Positions 26,969 to 35,144 of a stretch of 64,000 nt of DNA are shown piece after piece. The DNA comes from Cyanobacteria bacterium REEB459. Its GTDB lineage: Bacteria; Cyanobacteriota; Cyanobacteriia; Phormidesmidales; Phormidesmidaceae. The notes under the pieces are model-generated. The model did not search any database. It saw nothing but the letters and a program-made list of their open reading frames with translations, and had not been told where the DNA came from. How positions within the stretch are numbered: the stretch's first letter is position 1; every line of letters begins with the position of its first letter. The translations under genes were made by a program, and so were the position numbers. The stretch spans positions 1-64,000 of the forward strand of contig JAGWXD010000003.1 in NCBI GenBank assembly GCA_018970085.1. Direction: 5' to 3'.

Positions 26969-28065
26969 GAATTTGCCTCACCATCTACCACCGGATCCAG
27001 CTGGGCAGCCCGAAGTTGACCACAGGCAGCGTTCTCTTCTAATCCTCTGGAGTAGCGCACACTAACCGCAATATGATGATCCCTCAGGGCGGCGACAAAG
27101 GCCTTGATTCTGGCCTCGCTGGGGCGCTCATAGGCGGCCTCGGCAATGGGATTGTAGGGAATTAGATTAACGTGGCTTTGAAAGCCTCGCAGATGTTGAG
27201 CCAATTCTCGAGCATGGTCAGGATCGTCGTTAACTGCCGCCAGCAAAATATACTCAAAGGTAATCCGCCGACCGGTAGCACTGACGTAGTCCCGGCATTC
27301 CTTGATCAAAGCTTCCAGGGGATAAGCCTTCGCACTGGGAATCAACTGTAGGCGCTGGTCCTGATTCGACCCATGCAAGCTAACGGCCAGGGTAACTTGT
27401 AACCGAGCCTCTGCTAATTGTCGAATACGGCCGGGCAACCCCACCGTAGATAGGGTCATAGACCGCTGACTAATACCCACATCCTGGTTCAGACAGTGAA
27501 TAGCCGCGATCACCGCGGCACTGTTCAGCAGAGGTTCACCCATGCCCATAAATACTAGATGACTGACCCGTTGCCCTAGGTCCTCCTGTACCGTCAGAAC
27601 CTGGTCCACCATCTCGTGAATGTCAAGATTACGCCTAAACCCCCCCTTACCCGTTGCACAGAAATCACAGGCCATGGGACAGCCCACTTGGGAAGACAAA
27701 CAAACCGTCAGACGCCGGGCTGAGGGAATTCCCACCGTTTCAATGAGCTCCCCATCTGCCAATTGCAAGAGGTACTTAACCGTGCCGTCGGCGGCGACGG
27801 TCCGATGGTAGAGACTGGATCGCCCTACTCTGACATCAGCCAGGGTCTGGCGCCATGCTTTAGGAAAAACACTGATCTGCCCTAGCGATCTCGCCCCCTT
27901 TTGATAAATCCAACTGTGTAACTGCTGCCCTCGATAGGAAGGCTGCCCTTGGGTGGTGACCCAATCTTGCAGAAATGGCAAAGACTGACCCAGCAGATAG
28001 ACGGGTACCCCAGTTTGAGAACCGGCTGGGCCCTCGGACAAGGGAGAAAAAGCACTAGTAGCCAT
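26965..28065 (-). CDS. rlmN: 23S rRNA adenine-2503 C2 methyltransferase
   Basis: 366 residues. The radical SAM cluster motif CxxxCxxC is in [11 protein letters not shown], preceded by TVCLSSQVG and followed by [13 protein letters not shown]. The essential second cysteine lies near the C-terminus in [13 protein letters not shown]. It methylates A2503 of 23S rRNA and often A37 of some tRNAs. N-terminal helical domain includes [13 protein letters not shown] and [15 protein letters not shown]. Divergent or convergent with unrelated neighbours. Confidence 0.96.
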   Translation of the reverse strand: MATSAFSPLSEGPAGSQTGVPVYLLGQSLPFLQDWVTTQGQPSYRGQQLHSWIYQKGARSLGQISVFPKAWRQTLADVRVGRSSLYHRTVAADGTVKYLLQLADGELIETVGIPSARRLTVCLSSQVGCPMACDFCATGKGGFRRNLDIHEMVDQVLTVQEDLGQRVSHLVFMGMGEPLLNSAAVIAAIHCLNQDVGISQRSMTLSTVGLPGRIRQLAEARLQVTLAVSLHGSNQDQRLQLIPSAKAYPLEALIKECRDYVSATGRRITFEYILLAAVNDDPDHARELAQHLRGFQSHVNLIPYNPIAEAAYERPSEARIKAFVAALRDHHIAVSVRYSRGLEENAACGQLRAAQLDPVVDGEANS

Positions 28066-28508
28066 AGTGGCGGTAATCCCAGGGGATCGATCACTTCAAT
28101 TGTATTCTGGCCATCGGTAAAATTCCCTCATAAATCCCTAGCCGATGGCCAGGGCAGCCGCCACGCCAACCCAACGCTATTAATGCATCTATGGCTGATT
28201 GACTGACAAAACTGAGTCAGAGGTATATTGGTACATGTGTATCTTGAACTCAATTCGATAGGTACGTCCGTGATGCCATCGCCGGTTAAGTGTCCTTAGT
28301 ATGAGTAAAACAAACTGAGTCAATCAGCGTCTGGTTATACTCTCCGACAAGACGTTCGTTGATGATCCCATCACGGTCGAGAAAAAGAGCTCTGGTTACT
28401 CTGGTTAGCATGTCATCTCAACAATAGTTGATCGTTGGCCGATGGATAAGCCTTCTGCAGATATTACTGCGAAAGGAGATTTCCATTCAATGTCAAGTCT
28501 CTCCTGCC
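28066..28508. other. 443-base gap with small repeats, no gene
   Basis: Lies between rlmN and the broken flippase. Contains the 10-base inverted repeat pair at 28195-28204 and 28318-28327, two copies of AAACTGAGTCA, and a 9-base tandem CTCTGGTTA repeat near 28391-28408. No coding frame with plausible content. Confidence 0.5.
28195..28327. repeat. 133-base segment bounded by 10-base inverted repeats
   Basis: CTGATTGACT at 28195-28204 and its exact complement AGTCAATCAG at 28318-28327 bound a segment with no coding capacity. It could be a degenerate miniature transposable element, or chance. No flanking target duplication is visible. Confidence 0.35.
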
Positions 28509-29495
28509 CCTTTTTATGCATGGAAGCCCCTGTCTCAATTCTTTGCGATCTCCTGATCCTGGCTATTGGTACAGGCGGGAGCCGGCATAGCCGGGGCAAC
28601 GGCTGCCCTACCCCTGGCCTCTCTACTCTATGGCGTGGCAGGTCCTTGTCTGACTCGGGTGCCCCTCTGCAGTCCCCAGGCTATGCCGGTCCAGGAATTA
28701 TTGACCTACAATCGCATGCGCACCGCTAACAGCCTGCTCAACAGAATTCTGAGCAACATCGATATGGTGGCGGTGCAGGGGTGGAGCGGATCAGCCCATA
28801 TCACCGGTCTCTAAGCCGCCGCCAAAAATATGGCGCTGCTGCCGGCCTTGGTGTTCACCAGTGGTCAGTCGGTCATTTTATCTACCCTATCTAGGAGTTA
28901 CGGCCAGGGACAGGCTGACCTGACAGACCGCCTAGGGGGGTCTGATCGGTGTCCTGGCTACCCTCAGCCTCAAGGGTATGGCTATTATTTTAGGCCCCAG
29001 CTATGGTGAAGCGGGCCCCATTGCAGTAGTCTTGATGATGGCCGTCGGCTTACAGTTAAGCAATACCAGTGCCGTGATCTTGACCAGCGCTCGGGGGAAA
29101 CGGGGCACTATGGCTCCGACCCTGGCGATAGGGATTAGTCAGGCCCTGATTAGTGCCGGTATGATTGCTCTGATCACTGCCCTGGCTCTACGGAAAATGG
29201 TTTTCATCTGTCATCTGTCCCTGCCCTGGCGGAGTTTTGCCTGCACCGCTGCGGTCATGGAGTTAGCGATCGGGCAGGAGTGGGACTAAACCAGGGATGG
29301 TTGTCGGCTAGTTCAAGGCTGACCCTGATTGGACAAGGCTTACTGCTAACCTTAATCTACCTGGCAGTCTTAGTAAGTTTGGGGAAAAAACCCTTTTTCG
29401 CAGGCTCGTCTAACCAGGGGCAAGGGGTTGAAAAGGGGGTAGATCAGAAGACTGCTGGCTTCAGCATAGGTCAGCCCGCAAAATTAGCTGATTAG
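28509..29495 (+). pseudogene. Polysaccharide flippase (Wzx-like) remnant
   Basis: Pieces of an oligosaccharide flippase appear in successive frames: FYAWKPLSQFFAIS, a TGA at 28554, then LVQAGAGIAGATAALPLASL, LLNRILSNIDMVAVQG, a TAA near 28812, ALLPALVFTSGQSVILSTL, a frameshift, LGPSYGEAGPIAVVLMMAVG and SNTSAVILTSARGK, another shift, and a last membrane segment LTLIGQGLLLTLIYLAVLVS. Order and spacing match one family member of the MOP flippase superfamily. At least two nonsense codons and two or more frameshifts make it non-functional. The true 5' end is not found. Confidence 0.82.
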
Positions 29496-29551
29496 CTTTA
29501 GGGCTTCTAGCTTAGAGAGTCTATGGTTATTTTCGACTTGAAATAAAAGTG

Positions 29552-29589
29552 TTACTCTTAATCAAATAGGTAACTCTTAGATAACTCTT
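29552..29589 (+). repeat. Three direct octamer repeats upstream of the Fur-family gene
   Basis: TTACTCTT (29552-29559), TAACTCTT (29571-29578) and TAACTCTT (29582-29589). The last two are 11 bases apart, the helical spacing used by PhoB/OmpR-type response regulators. They lie about 150 bases before the regulator's ATG. Confidence 0.45.
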
Positions 29590-29741
29590 CATTCATGGTG
29601 TGCTGGCTCACTGGGCAATCATAGCGCTAGCTACAGTTCTGGGTTAAAGCCATCGTTGAGCTATCATTACTGACAGGATTTTGGCAACCGACCTCCACTT
29701 AACCCCGTTTAAATTGGACCCTATGTCCGCGTCCCCCGGTC

Positions 29742-30161
29742 ATGACAATGCAGCAACAACGTGAGGAAATTATCAGGGCCTTGAAGGCTAAAGGGTTGCG
29801 GGTGACACCCCAGCGCTTTGCCGTCTACGCCAACCTGCTGCATCGCTGTGACCATCCCACCGCTGAAGATATTTTGCAGGACCTCAACCGGGTCGCTCCC
29901 ACCTCTTCCCAGGCCACGGTGTATAGCTCTTTGCAAACTTTGCGCCAAGTTAATCTGGTCCGGGAAGTGCTTTTAGAAGAGGGTGTTCGCCGTTATGACG
30001 CCAATCTTAAGCCCCACCATCATTTCCGGTGTCAATACTGCGGTACCATCGCCGATATTGCCTGGCAGGCCCTGGCTCACCTCGATTTGAAGAATCTCAA
30101 GTCTGGCTGGCAAATTCAGGATTACGAAGTCACCATCCATGGACGGTGCGATCGCTGCTAA
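29742..30161 (+). CDS. perR: Fur-family regulator, PerR-like
   Basis: 139 residues. Winged-helix domain with KGLRVTPQRFAVYANLL and HPTAEDILQDLN, recognition region SSQATVYSSLQTLR, then VREVLLEEGVRRYDANL. The dimerisation domain has HHHFRCQYCG and a C-terminal HGRCDRC; two CxxC pairs form the structural zinc site. From memory it is closer to cyanobacterial PerR (peroxide sensing by metal-catalysed histidine oxidation) than to FurA or Zur, but the subtype is inference. No peroxidase gene is adjacent. Its stop overlaps the nagA start (TAATG). GTG or ATG alternatives at 29748 exist. Confidence 0.88.
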   Translation: MTMQQQREEIIRALKAKGLRVTPQRFAVYANLLHRCDHPTAEDILQDLNRVAPTSSQATVYSSLQTLRQVNLVREVLLEEGVRRYDANLKPHHHFRCQYCGTIADIAWQALAHLDLKNLKSGWQIQDYEVTIHGRCDRC

Positions 30162-31369
30162 TGGAGTCTCGCCCCTATGCCCTTACCCATTGTCGGTTCT
30201 ACACCGGCTACCAACAACTCGATCACCACGCTCTAATCATTGCTGACCATACCATCCTGGCACTGGTGCCAGAATCTCAGCTAGATTCAACCATTGTGCG
30301 TATGGATGGCCAGGGGTGGGCAGCGGCCCCTGGCTTCCTTGATTTACAACTCAATGGCTGTGGGGGAGTCATGTTTAACGACACCATTACATCCCAAACC
30401 CTAGACAGCATGCACCGGACCAATCTCAATAGTGGTACCACCAGCTTTCTACCAACCCTGATTACCACCACAGACAAGGCCATGTATAAAGCTCTGGAGG
30501 TGGTAGCCGATTATCGTCGAGTCTATCCCTGGCGAGTTCCCGGTCTACACCTAGAGGGGCCTTACCTCAATCCTCAACGGCGAGGTATTCATAATGGTGA
30601 CTATATTCGACCTGCCGATCCAGCTATGGTGAACCAACTGGTGGCCCAAGGCCCAGAGGTGGTTAGACTGATTACCCTGGCTCCAGAAATGGTTGAAACC
30701 TCCGTGATCAGAGCCCTATCATCAGCCGGAATCCTGGTTGCAGCGGGCCACAGCGAAGCCACCTTTGAACAGGCTCTAGCCGGGTTTGATGCCGGCATAG
30801 GCATGGTCACCCACTTATTCAACGCCATGTCTCCCTGGCTAGGGCGTAGTCCGGGCCTGGTAGGAGCGACCCTCAGTCAGAACCAGGTCTATGCTGGCAT
30901 TATCGCCGATGGCCACCATGTCCATTACGGTTCTATCGAACTGGCCCAGAGGATTAAACCAGAAAGATTGATCCTGGTGAGCGATGCCACCCCTCCGGTT
31001 GGTGCCACCCTAGATGAATTTATGATCGGTGGCCAAACAGTTTTTTACCGGCAGGGTCGCTGTATTTCTGCAGATGGTACCCTGGGAGGCTCTGCCCTGA
31101 CCATGATGGCGGCGGTGGCAAATGCCGTGCGCCACGGCGGCATCGCCCTGGAAGAAGCCCTGAGAATGGCTACCCTCTACCCCGCTAGAGCCATTGGGGT
31201 GGATCATAGCTTAGGGGTTTTGGCACCCGGGTATCAGGCCAATCTAGTTTTATTTGATCCCCAAGAGTTGACAGTCAAGGCGACCCTTGATCAGGGTCAG
31301 CCCTACTTTGCCGGAGCTAAACCGCAGTCCCCACTTGCCTGGCTACCGCCGATGCCACCAGAGACTTAA
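30161..31369 (+). CDS. nagA: N-acetylglucosamine-6-phosphate deacetylase
   Basis: 402 residues from the ATG at 30161, which overlaps the upstream stop by one base. Amidohydrolase fold: AAPGFLDLQLNGCGGVMFND, PGLHLEGPYLNPQRRG, VAAGHSEATFEQA, MVTHLFNAMSPW, ADGHHVHYGS and LVSDATPPVG carry the metal- and substrate-binding residues. It deacetylates GlcNAc-6-P to GlcN-6-P, linking amino-sugar recycling to central metabolism; this suits the MurNAc kinase anmK seen elsewhere in the window. The coupling to a Fur-family regulator is unusual. The 3' end overlaps the convergent receiver gene by 53 bases. Confidence 0.95.
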   Translation: MESRPYALTHCRFYTGYQQLDHHALIIADHTILALVPESQLDSTIVRMDGQGWAAAPGFLDLQLNGCGGVMFNDTITSQTLDSMHRTNLNSGTTSFLPTLITTTDKAMYKALEVVADYRRVYPWRVPGLHLEGPYLNPQRRGIHNGDYIRPADPAMVNQLVAQGPEVVRLITLAPEMVETSVIRALSSAGILVAAGHSEATFEQALAGFDAGIGMVTHLFNAMSPWLGRSPGLVGATLSQNQVYAGIIADGHHVHYGSIELAQRIKPERLILVSDATPPVGATLDEFMIGGQTVFYRQGRCISADGTLGGSALTMMAAVANAVRHGGIALEEALRMATLYPARAIGVDHSLGVLAPGYQANLVLFDPQELTVKATLDQGQPYFAGAKPQSPLAWLPPMPPET

Positions 31370-31715
31370 CAATGTCGAGACTCAGAGGTTTGACTAAAAA
31401 ACCGTCTAGATCGGGATTGTCTTGCCAGTACTTCCACTGGGGACTGGTGGAGTCTGCTAAGGCAACAATAGTCATATCGGCAGCCGATTGAATTTGCCTG
31501 AGCTGCTGAATCCAAAGCTGGGACCAATCCTGCACATTGTTAATCACCAAAATCACCAACCAGGGTAGTCCTTGGTGCAGCCGCCCAATCGCCTGCTCAG
31601 TAGAGTTGGCGACAAAAACTGGATAATCTATGTTGGTTTCAATACAGTGGTTAACCTGAATTTCCTGATATTCTGGATCCACGATAAGAATATAGCCATC
31701 CCGGTTGGAAGTCAT
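31317..31715 (-). CDS. Receiver-only protein lacking the phospho-acceptor aspartate
   Basis: 132 residues, one receiver (CheY-like) domain: YILIVDPEYQEIQ at the start, alternating strands and helices, and the conserved lysine in GFLVKPLSLD (K109). The strand that should carry the phosphorylated aspartate reads LVILVINNV, with no aspartate, and the N-terminal acidic pair is reduced to one D. It is likely a pseudo-receiver that signals by binding rather than phosphorylation. No output domain. It overlaps the 3' end of nagA antisense by 53 bases. Confidence 0.75.
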   Translation of the reverse strand: MTSNRDGYILIVDPEYQEIQVNHCIETNIDYPVFVANSTEQAIGRLHQGLPWLVILVINNVQDWSQLWIQQLRQIQSAADMTIVALADSTSPQWKYWQDNPDLDGFLVKPLSLDIVKSLVASAVARQVGTAV

Positions 31716-31960
31716 GGTGTTCTGGGCAATCGTTAGTTCCTATAGTACCCAACCCCCACAGGCCGATCAGAGGCGGATGAAGGCTTTTTAGTACTGGTAT
31801 CAGGGGGGTTCAGCCTAATTAGAAGGTTTTTTCTAGCCAAATATCTTCCAGATTTCTTAGACTATATAAATCATTCTCAACGTTTTTTAGACCCTGGGTC
31901 CCGCCCTATCTCCGTAGTCTTGGGTAAGACGATAGAGCATTCCCCTGGTTTAGCTGGGCT

Positions 31961-31975
31961 CAGCTCAGCTCAGCT
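31961..31975. repeat. Short CAGCT tandem repeat
   Basis: Three CAGCT units in a row within the 295-base divergent gap between the pseudo-receiver and the response-regulator gene. An A/T-rich TATATAA about 100 bases before (near 31863) may be a promoter element for the response regulator. Confidence 0.5.
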
Positions 31976-32010
31976 CTAAGGGGGGGTAACCCTAGCTACA
32001 AAAAAAAACA

Positions 32011-32808
32011 GTGGGCTTTGCTATGGTTGGCCCATCTTATTCAAGTTTCAATATTGATCCAGTGGGCGCTGTATCTGTTCAAATTATTGAGGGCAATCCC
32101 CATTTGCGATCGCTACTAGGATGGCATCTTCAACAGGCTGGCTTTAAAGTGTTTCAGTCTGCGGATATTGCCCGTACTCGTGATTTATTTCAGACCCGCA
32201 AGCCCGATCTGGTCATTCTTGACTCCCAGTTACCGGATGGAGATGGCATTGAATTGTGTCGATGGTTGTACAAACAAAGCCACCCTTTAATCATGATTCT
32301 CTCAGCCTGCACCACCGAATCTGATATTGTCAATGGCCTCAAGGCTGGGGCAGATGATTACCTGACCAAACCCTTTGGCATGCAAGAGTTTTTAGCCCGG
32401 GTTGATGCCCTGACCCGGCGCATTCGACTGATTAGCGCGCCAGCTTCTCTAACCTACGGCGATCTTAATATTGATCTGGTGCAGCGGCGGGTTCACTTTC
32501 GGGGTCAGTATATCGACCTGACCCCACAGGAATTTAGTCTCCTGTACGTTCTCACCCAGGCCTCTGGTTCTCCCCTAAGTCGCACCGATTTATTACGTCG
32601 AGCCTGGCCCGATGCCATTGATAATCCCCGTACTGTGGATACCCATATCCTATCGCTGCGAAAAAAAATCGAGCTCGATCCGCGCCAACCGAGTATTATT
32701 CAAACGGTACGTAACGTCGGCTACCGCTTCAATGTCACCCATCTAACGGCCCCCGTAAATGGCCATGGGCGTAACCCTTCCCTTAACTCTTTAGGGGTTT
32801 ACTCCTAG
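32011..32808 (+). CDS. OmpR/PhoB-family response regulator
   Basis: 265 residues from GTG 32011, or 261 from ATG 32023. The receiver domain (about 22-138) has the phospho-acceptor D71 in LVILDSQLPDGDG, the switch serine in ILSAC, and K120 in YLTKPF. The acidic pocket at the start is atypical: QIIEGNP holds one glutamate where two acids are usual. The winged-helix DNA-binding domain (about 145-250) ends TVRNVGYRFN, with DLTPQEFSLLYVLTQA and DTHILSLRKKIELDP. No histidine kinase is adjacent. It is not obviously RpaA, RpaB or ManR. Confidence 0.9.
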   Translation: MGFAMVGPSYSSFNIDPVGAVSVQIIEGNPHLRSLLGWHLQQAGFKVFQSADIARTRDLFQTRKPDLVILDSQLPDGDGIELCRWLYKQSHPLIMILSACTTESDIVNGLKAGADDYLTKPFGMQEFLARVDALTRRIRLISAPASLTYGDLNIDLVQRRVHFRGQYIDLTPQEFSLLYVLTQASGSPLSRTDLLRRAWPDAIDNPRTVDTHILSLRKKIELDPRQPSIIQTVRNVGYRFNVTHLTAPVNGHGRNPSLNSLGVYS

Positions 32809-32927
32809 CTTAATTAATCCCCAGCCTACCCATAGCCAGCTTTTAAATTGGCTCTATTTGATCGTCAACTGACTCCGACTACCTGCCGGTGACACCAATG
32901 GCGACCAGGGGTTAAACTAAATAACTT

Positions 32928-33488
32928 ATGAAAACATGGATTCTAACCACCTTAATCTGTCTATCAGGGCTGGCCCCAGCCAGGGCTGCTACAGAAATTG
33001 TGTTGAAATACCAGGGCTTTAGCCGCTCTATCCCGATTGTCGATCTGGTTGATCTAAGCCAGACTGGAACCCCCAGCGCGGCCTTGACAACCGTACTAAA
33101 TCAGGCTGGCTTAGCACCTGAGGAGTTGCGATCGCAGCTAATCTACCCGGTCTCAGCCGACCCAGTTTTACTGGATCGAGTGCTAAACAGTTGGCCAGGA
33201 GAATGGATTCTTGACCAATTAGCAACCTCTGTACATCCAGCTGCGGGGGTAGCCAGGCGCCAGGCGCTACGATCTGCTCTGGTGCTGGCCGCCACCCCTG
33301 CCAATCAGCTCACCCTGATCGGCATTTTACAAACCTATCCCACCGAGGTAGTAGTACTAGAGGGAGATGATATTGGCCGGGTCTACAGTCAAGTAGGGAC
33401 CCTATTGGACTCCCTCACCAGTCTGTGGTCCCTTAAGTTAGGGAAACCAACACCATCGCCACCACCGCCGCAATTACTAAAAAGGTGA
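32928..33488 (+). CDS. Exported DUF1400-domain protein
   Basis: 186 residues. A signal peptide (MKTWILTTLICLSGLAPARA, cleavage after about residue 20) is followed by a domain typical of DUF1400, found at the N-terminus of cyanobacterial alpha/beta hydrolases: EIVLKYQGFSRSIPIVDLVD, PEELRSQLIYPVSADPVLLDRVL, QALRSALVLAA and TLIGILQTYPTEVVVLEGDD. No hydrolase domain follows; the protein ends in a proline-rich tail. It may be a stand-alone version. Its 3' end overlaps an antisense small gene by 56 bases. Confidence 0.85.
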   Translation: MKTWILTTLICLSGLAPARAATEIVLKYQGFSRSIPIVDLVDLSQTGTPSAALTTVLNQAGLAPEELRSQLIYPVSADPVLLDRVLNSWPGEWILDQLATSVHPAAGVARRQALRSALVLAATPANQLTLIGILQTYPTEVVVLEGDDIGRVYSQVGTLLDSLTSLWSLKLGKPTPSPPPPQLLKR

Positions 33489-33609
33489 GGGGCTCGATGC
33501 GCATACTAACTTTAGCCTTACCTGAGGTAGGAGCTAAGTTATCACTGGCTATAAACACTAAACTCAATCCAACCCCAACAATAATCATCAGATCAACACC
33601 TGTAAGCAT
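33433..33609 (-). CDS. Small two-segment membrane protein, 58 residues
   Basis: A 58-codon frame beginning MLTGVDLMIIVGVGLSLVF and ending FLVIAAVVAMVLVSLT. It has two hydrophobic segments joined by a polar turn (ASDNLAPTSGKAKVSMRIEP). A good ribosome binding site (AGGAG, 8 bases before ATG) supports translation. Size and shape resemble small photosystem or NDH accessory proteins, but I do not recognise it. It overlaps the end of the DUF1400 gene on the other strand by 56 bases, and that overlapping part encodes its second segment. Confidence 0.6.
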   Translation of the reverse strand: MLTGVDLMIIVGVGLSLVFIASDNLAPTSGKAKVSMRIEPLTFLVIAAVVAMVLVSLT

Positions 33610-34151
33610 TGTTCCACTCCTGGTCGCTGATTATGAGTAGCTGATCATAGAAACTTATAGGCCCTGGTCTGGCTGAGATTAACGACCGCAATTAACTACA
33701 AAGACGAGACCATGGCAAACACTTTTTGATTAGTTACAGCCCCAACCCTGGTTCACAGAACAGTAGCCAAACCATCACCAAAAACTTGCAGGCAAGCACA
33801 AACTTACCTCAGCAGCTGGCCCTGATGGGGCTGCAATTGCCGACCTGATTGCCAGGTCAACCTTTGAATAGGCCGCCCTTGCAACCGGTTTGAGATTCTA
33901 TAATTGCAATTAATAGGCCGACAGTTACCCAAGTCTTTCTCAACCCAAGGCTAAAATTACCCTGGATAAAAATACTTGATTTGACCCCAATCGAAAATAG
34001 TTTCCAAAAGTATTCAAACCAATAAGGTTAGGGGTAGATGTGTTGATTAAAGTATATTATCTAAACATTTAGTAAGATGATAAATAATATAGCTTTATAC
34101 CCTGATTACTAGTTTGTTAGTTTAGCACAACTACCTGGAGTTGTGGAGAAT

Positions 34152-34247
34152 ATGGTAGCTGTGGGAACAAAATTTAAAATTTTGCTGGCTACGGGTTTGG
34201 TTTGTCCCACAGCTCTGTCCAAGCCTCTGATTGAAGCGACTCCTTGA
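34152..34247 (+). CDS. Possible 31-residue peptide with signal-like start
   Basis: ATG preceded by GGAG at a short spacing, then MVAVGTKFKILLATGLVCPT and a short polar tail to TGA. The basic-hydrophobic-small pattern resembles a signal peptide, which makes it either a tiny exported peptide or the stub of a lost gene. An inverted repeat overlaps the frame. Confidence 0.3.
   Translation: MVAVGTKFKILLATGLVCPTALSKPLIEATP
34158..34213. repeat. Near-perfect 13-base inverted repeat
   Basis: GCTGTGGGAACAAA (34158-34171) pairs with TTTGTCCCACAGC (34201-34213) with one bulged base. The spacer contains AAAATTTAAAATTTT. Could form a long hairpin; a T-run is lacking, so it is not a clear terminator. Confidence 0.6.
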
Positions 34248-34312
34248 CTCTGGCACGACTACAGCGGCCGACCATCCTAGGATAAGGGCCTGCTTAACCG
34301 CCAGCCCCCACT

Positions 34313-35086
34313 CTATTGCTGGGGCCAAAGATTAAACCGAGCCAGACTGGTGACTAGCATCGACGGCAACTGACTGGCTAAGTCAGCCTGGGTGGTAAAG
34401 GTAAGGCGATTCTGACTGGGCACATCGAAGGGATAGGATCCCGCCAGATCGGGTCTATCCATCTGGGTCAGAAGAATCTGTTCTAAGGCTTTAGCCTGAA
34501 GAGCATAGCCCATCTCAACACAAACATTGGGGCTGGGTACCGACAGGTTGACCTCGCCGCTGGTTTGCAAGATGGGGGTGCCATCGGCGATAAATAGTAA
34601 AGACTTGCGAATCTTGCGGGTGAGGGAGCTATCCAGTCGGGCTGGACCGGCGCTCAGTCGTTGGGAGATTTCTAGACTCAGAGGTAGACGGGATTTTTGG
34701 TTGAGGTTGGAGATCGCCGCTGTGAGTTCCTGGTGCAATAGTGTCGCTGCCGGTTCGTAATCTGATTGACAGCAGAAATAGATCATCGGTTCCAGGTGGG
34801 CCATGACCTCCTGCTTAACGAAATATATTTCATGACTAATTAGATCAATATTGGCGATGGTGTATCCCCCACTACCCTCAATATAGAAATCAACGGGTTC
34901 TCCGCCAAGATAACGTTGAAACCAAGGACTCTGGCGGACGACCTCACTATCGTCTAAGAAATCTGCCCGCAACCCAGCTTTCAACAGACTGTTTTTGCTC
35001 AATCGTAGATCGTAGGGTCGCTGTTGCAGCTGGTTGAAGGGTTCGTAGGCTGGAAGATACCAGGCTTTCAGGGCAATAATTGCCAT
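34313..35086 (-). CDS. Conserved cyanobacterial protein with TIR-like C-terminus
   Basis: 257 residues, cytosolic. N-terminal half: MAIIALKAWYLPAYEPF, RPYDLRLSKNSLLKAGLRADFLDD, FYIEGSGGYTIANIDLISHEIYFVKQE. C-terminal half (about 100-257) has an alternating strand-helix pattern, a segment RKIRKSLLFIADGTPI and SPNVCVEMGYALQAKALEQILLTQM. The SPNVCVEMGYA motif resembles the NxNVxxELGYA signature of TIR-like and nucleotide-hydrolase effector domains, suggesting a possible nucleotide-binding role; this is inference. I recall similar proteins widely in cyanobacteria, which argues for housekeeping rather than defence. Confidence 0.75.
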   Translation of the reverse strand: MAIIALKAWYLPAYEPFNQLQQRPYDLRLSKNSLLKAGLRADFLDDSEVVRQSPWFQRYLGGEPVDFYIEGSGGYTIANIDLISHEIYFVKQEVMAHLEPMIYFCCQSDYEPAATLLHQELTAAISNLNQKSRLPLSLEISQRLSAGPARLDSSLTRKIRKSLLFIADGTPILQTSGEVNLSVPSPNVCVEMGYALQAKALEQILLTQMDRPDLAGSYPFDVPSQNRLTFTTQADLASQLPSMLVTSLARFNLWPQQ

Positions 35087-35144
35087 CGGATTAGCCTCAG
35101 AGATAGGTTAAGCATGGATCAGGGGAGTACCAATCATCAAGTCT

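Larger units (their letters stand above)
33610..34312. other. 703-base gap, mostly non-coding
   Basis: AT-rich spacer. It should carry the promoter of the 58-residue gene. It also holds a 31-codon frame with signal-peptide-like sequence (34152-34247) and an inverted repeat (34158-34213), listed separately. No tRNA or longer gene. Confidence 0.5.

Noticed and set aside
34131-34328. 65-codon minus-strand frame between the TIR-like gene and the DUF1400 gene
   Set aside because: Overlaps the inverted repeat and a possible plus-strand peptide; no ribosome site and no recognisable content.
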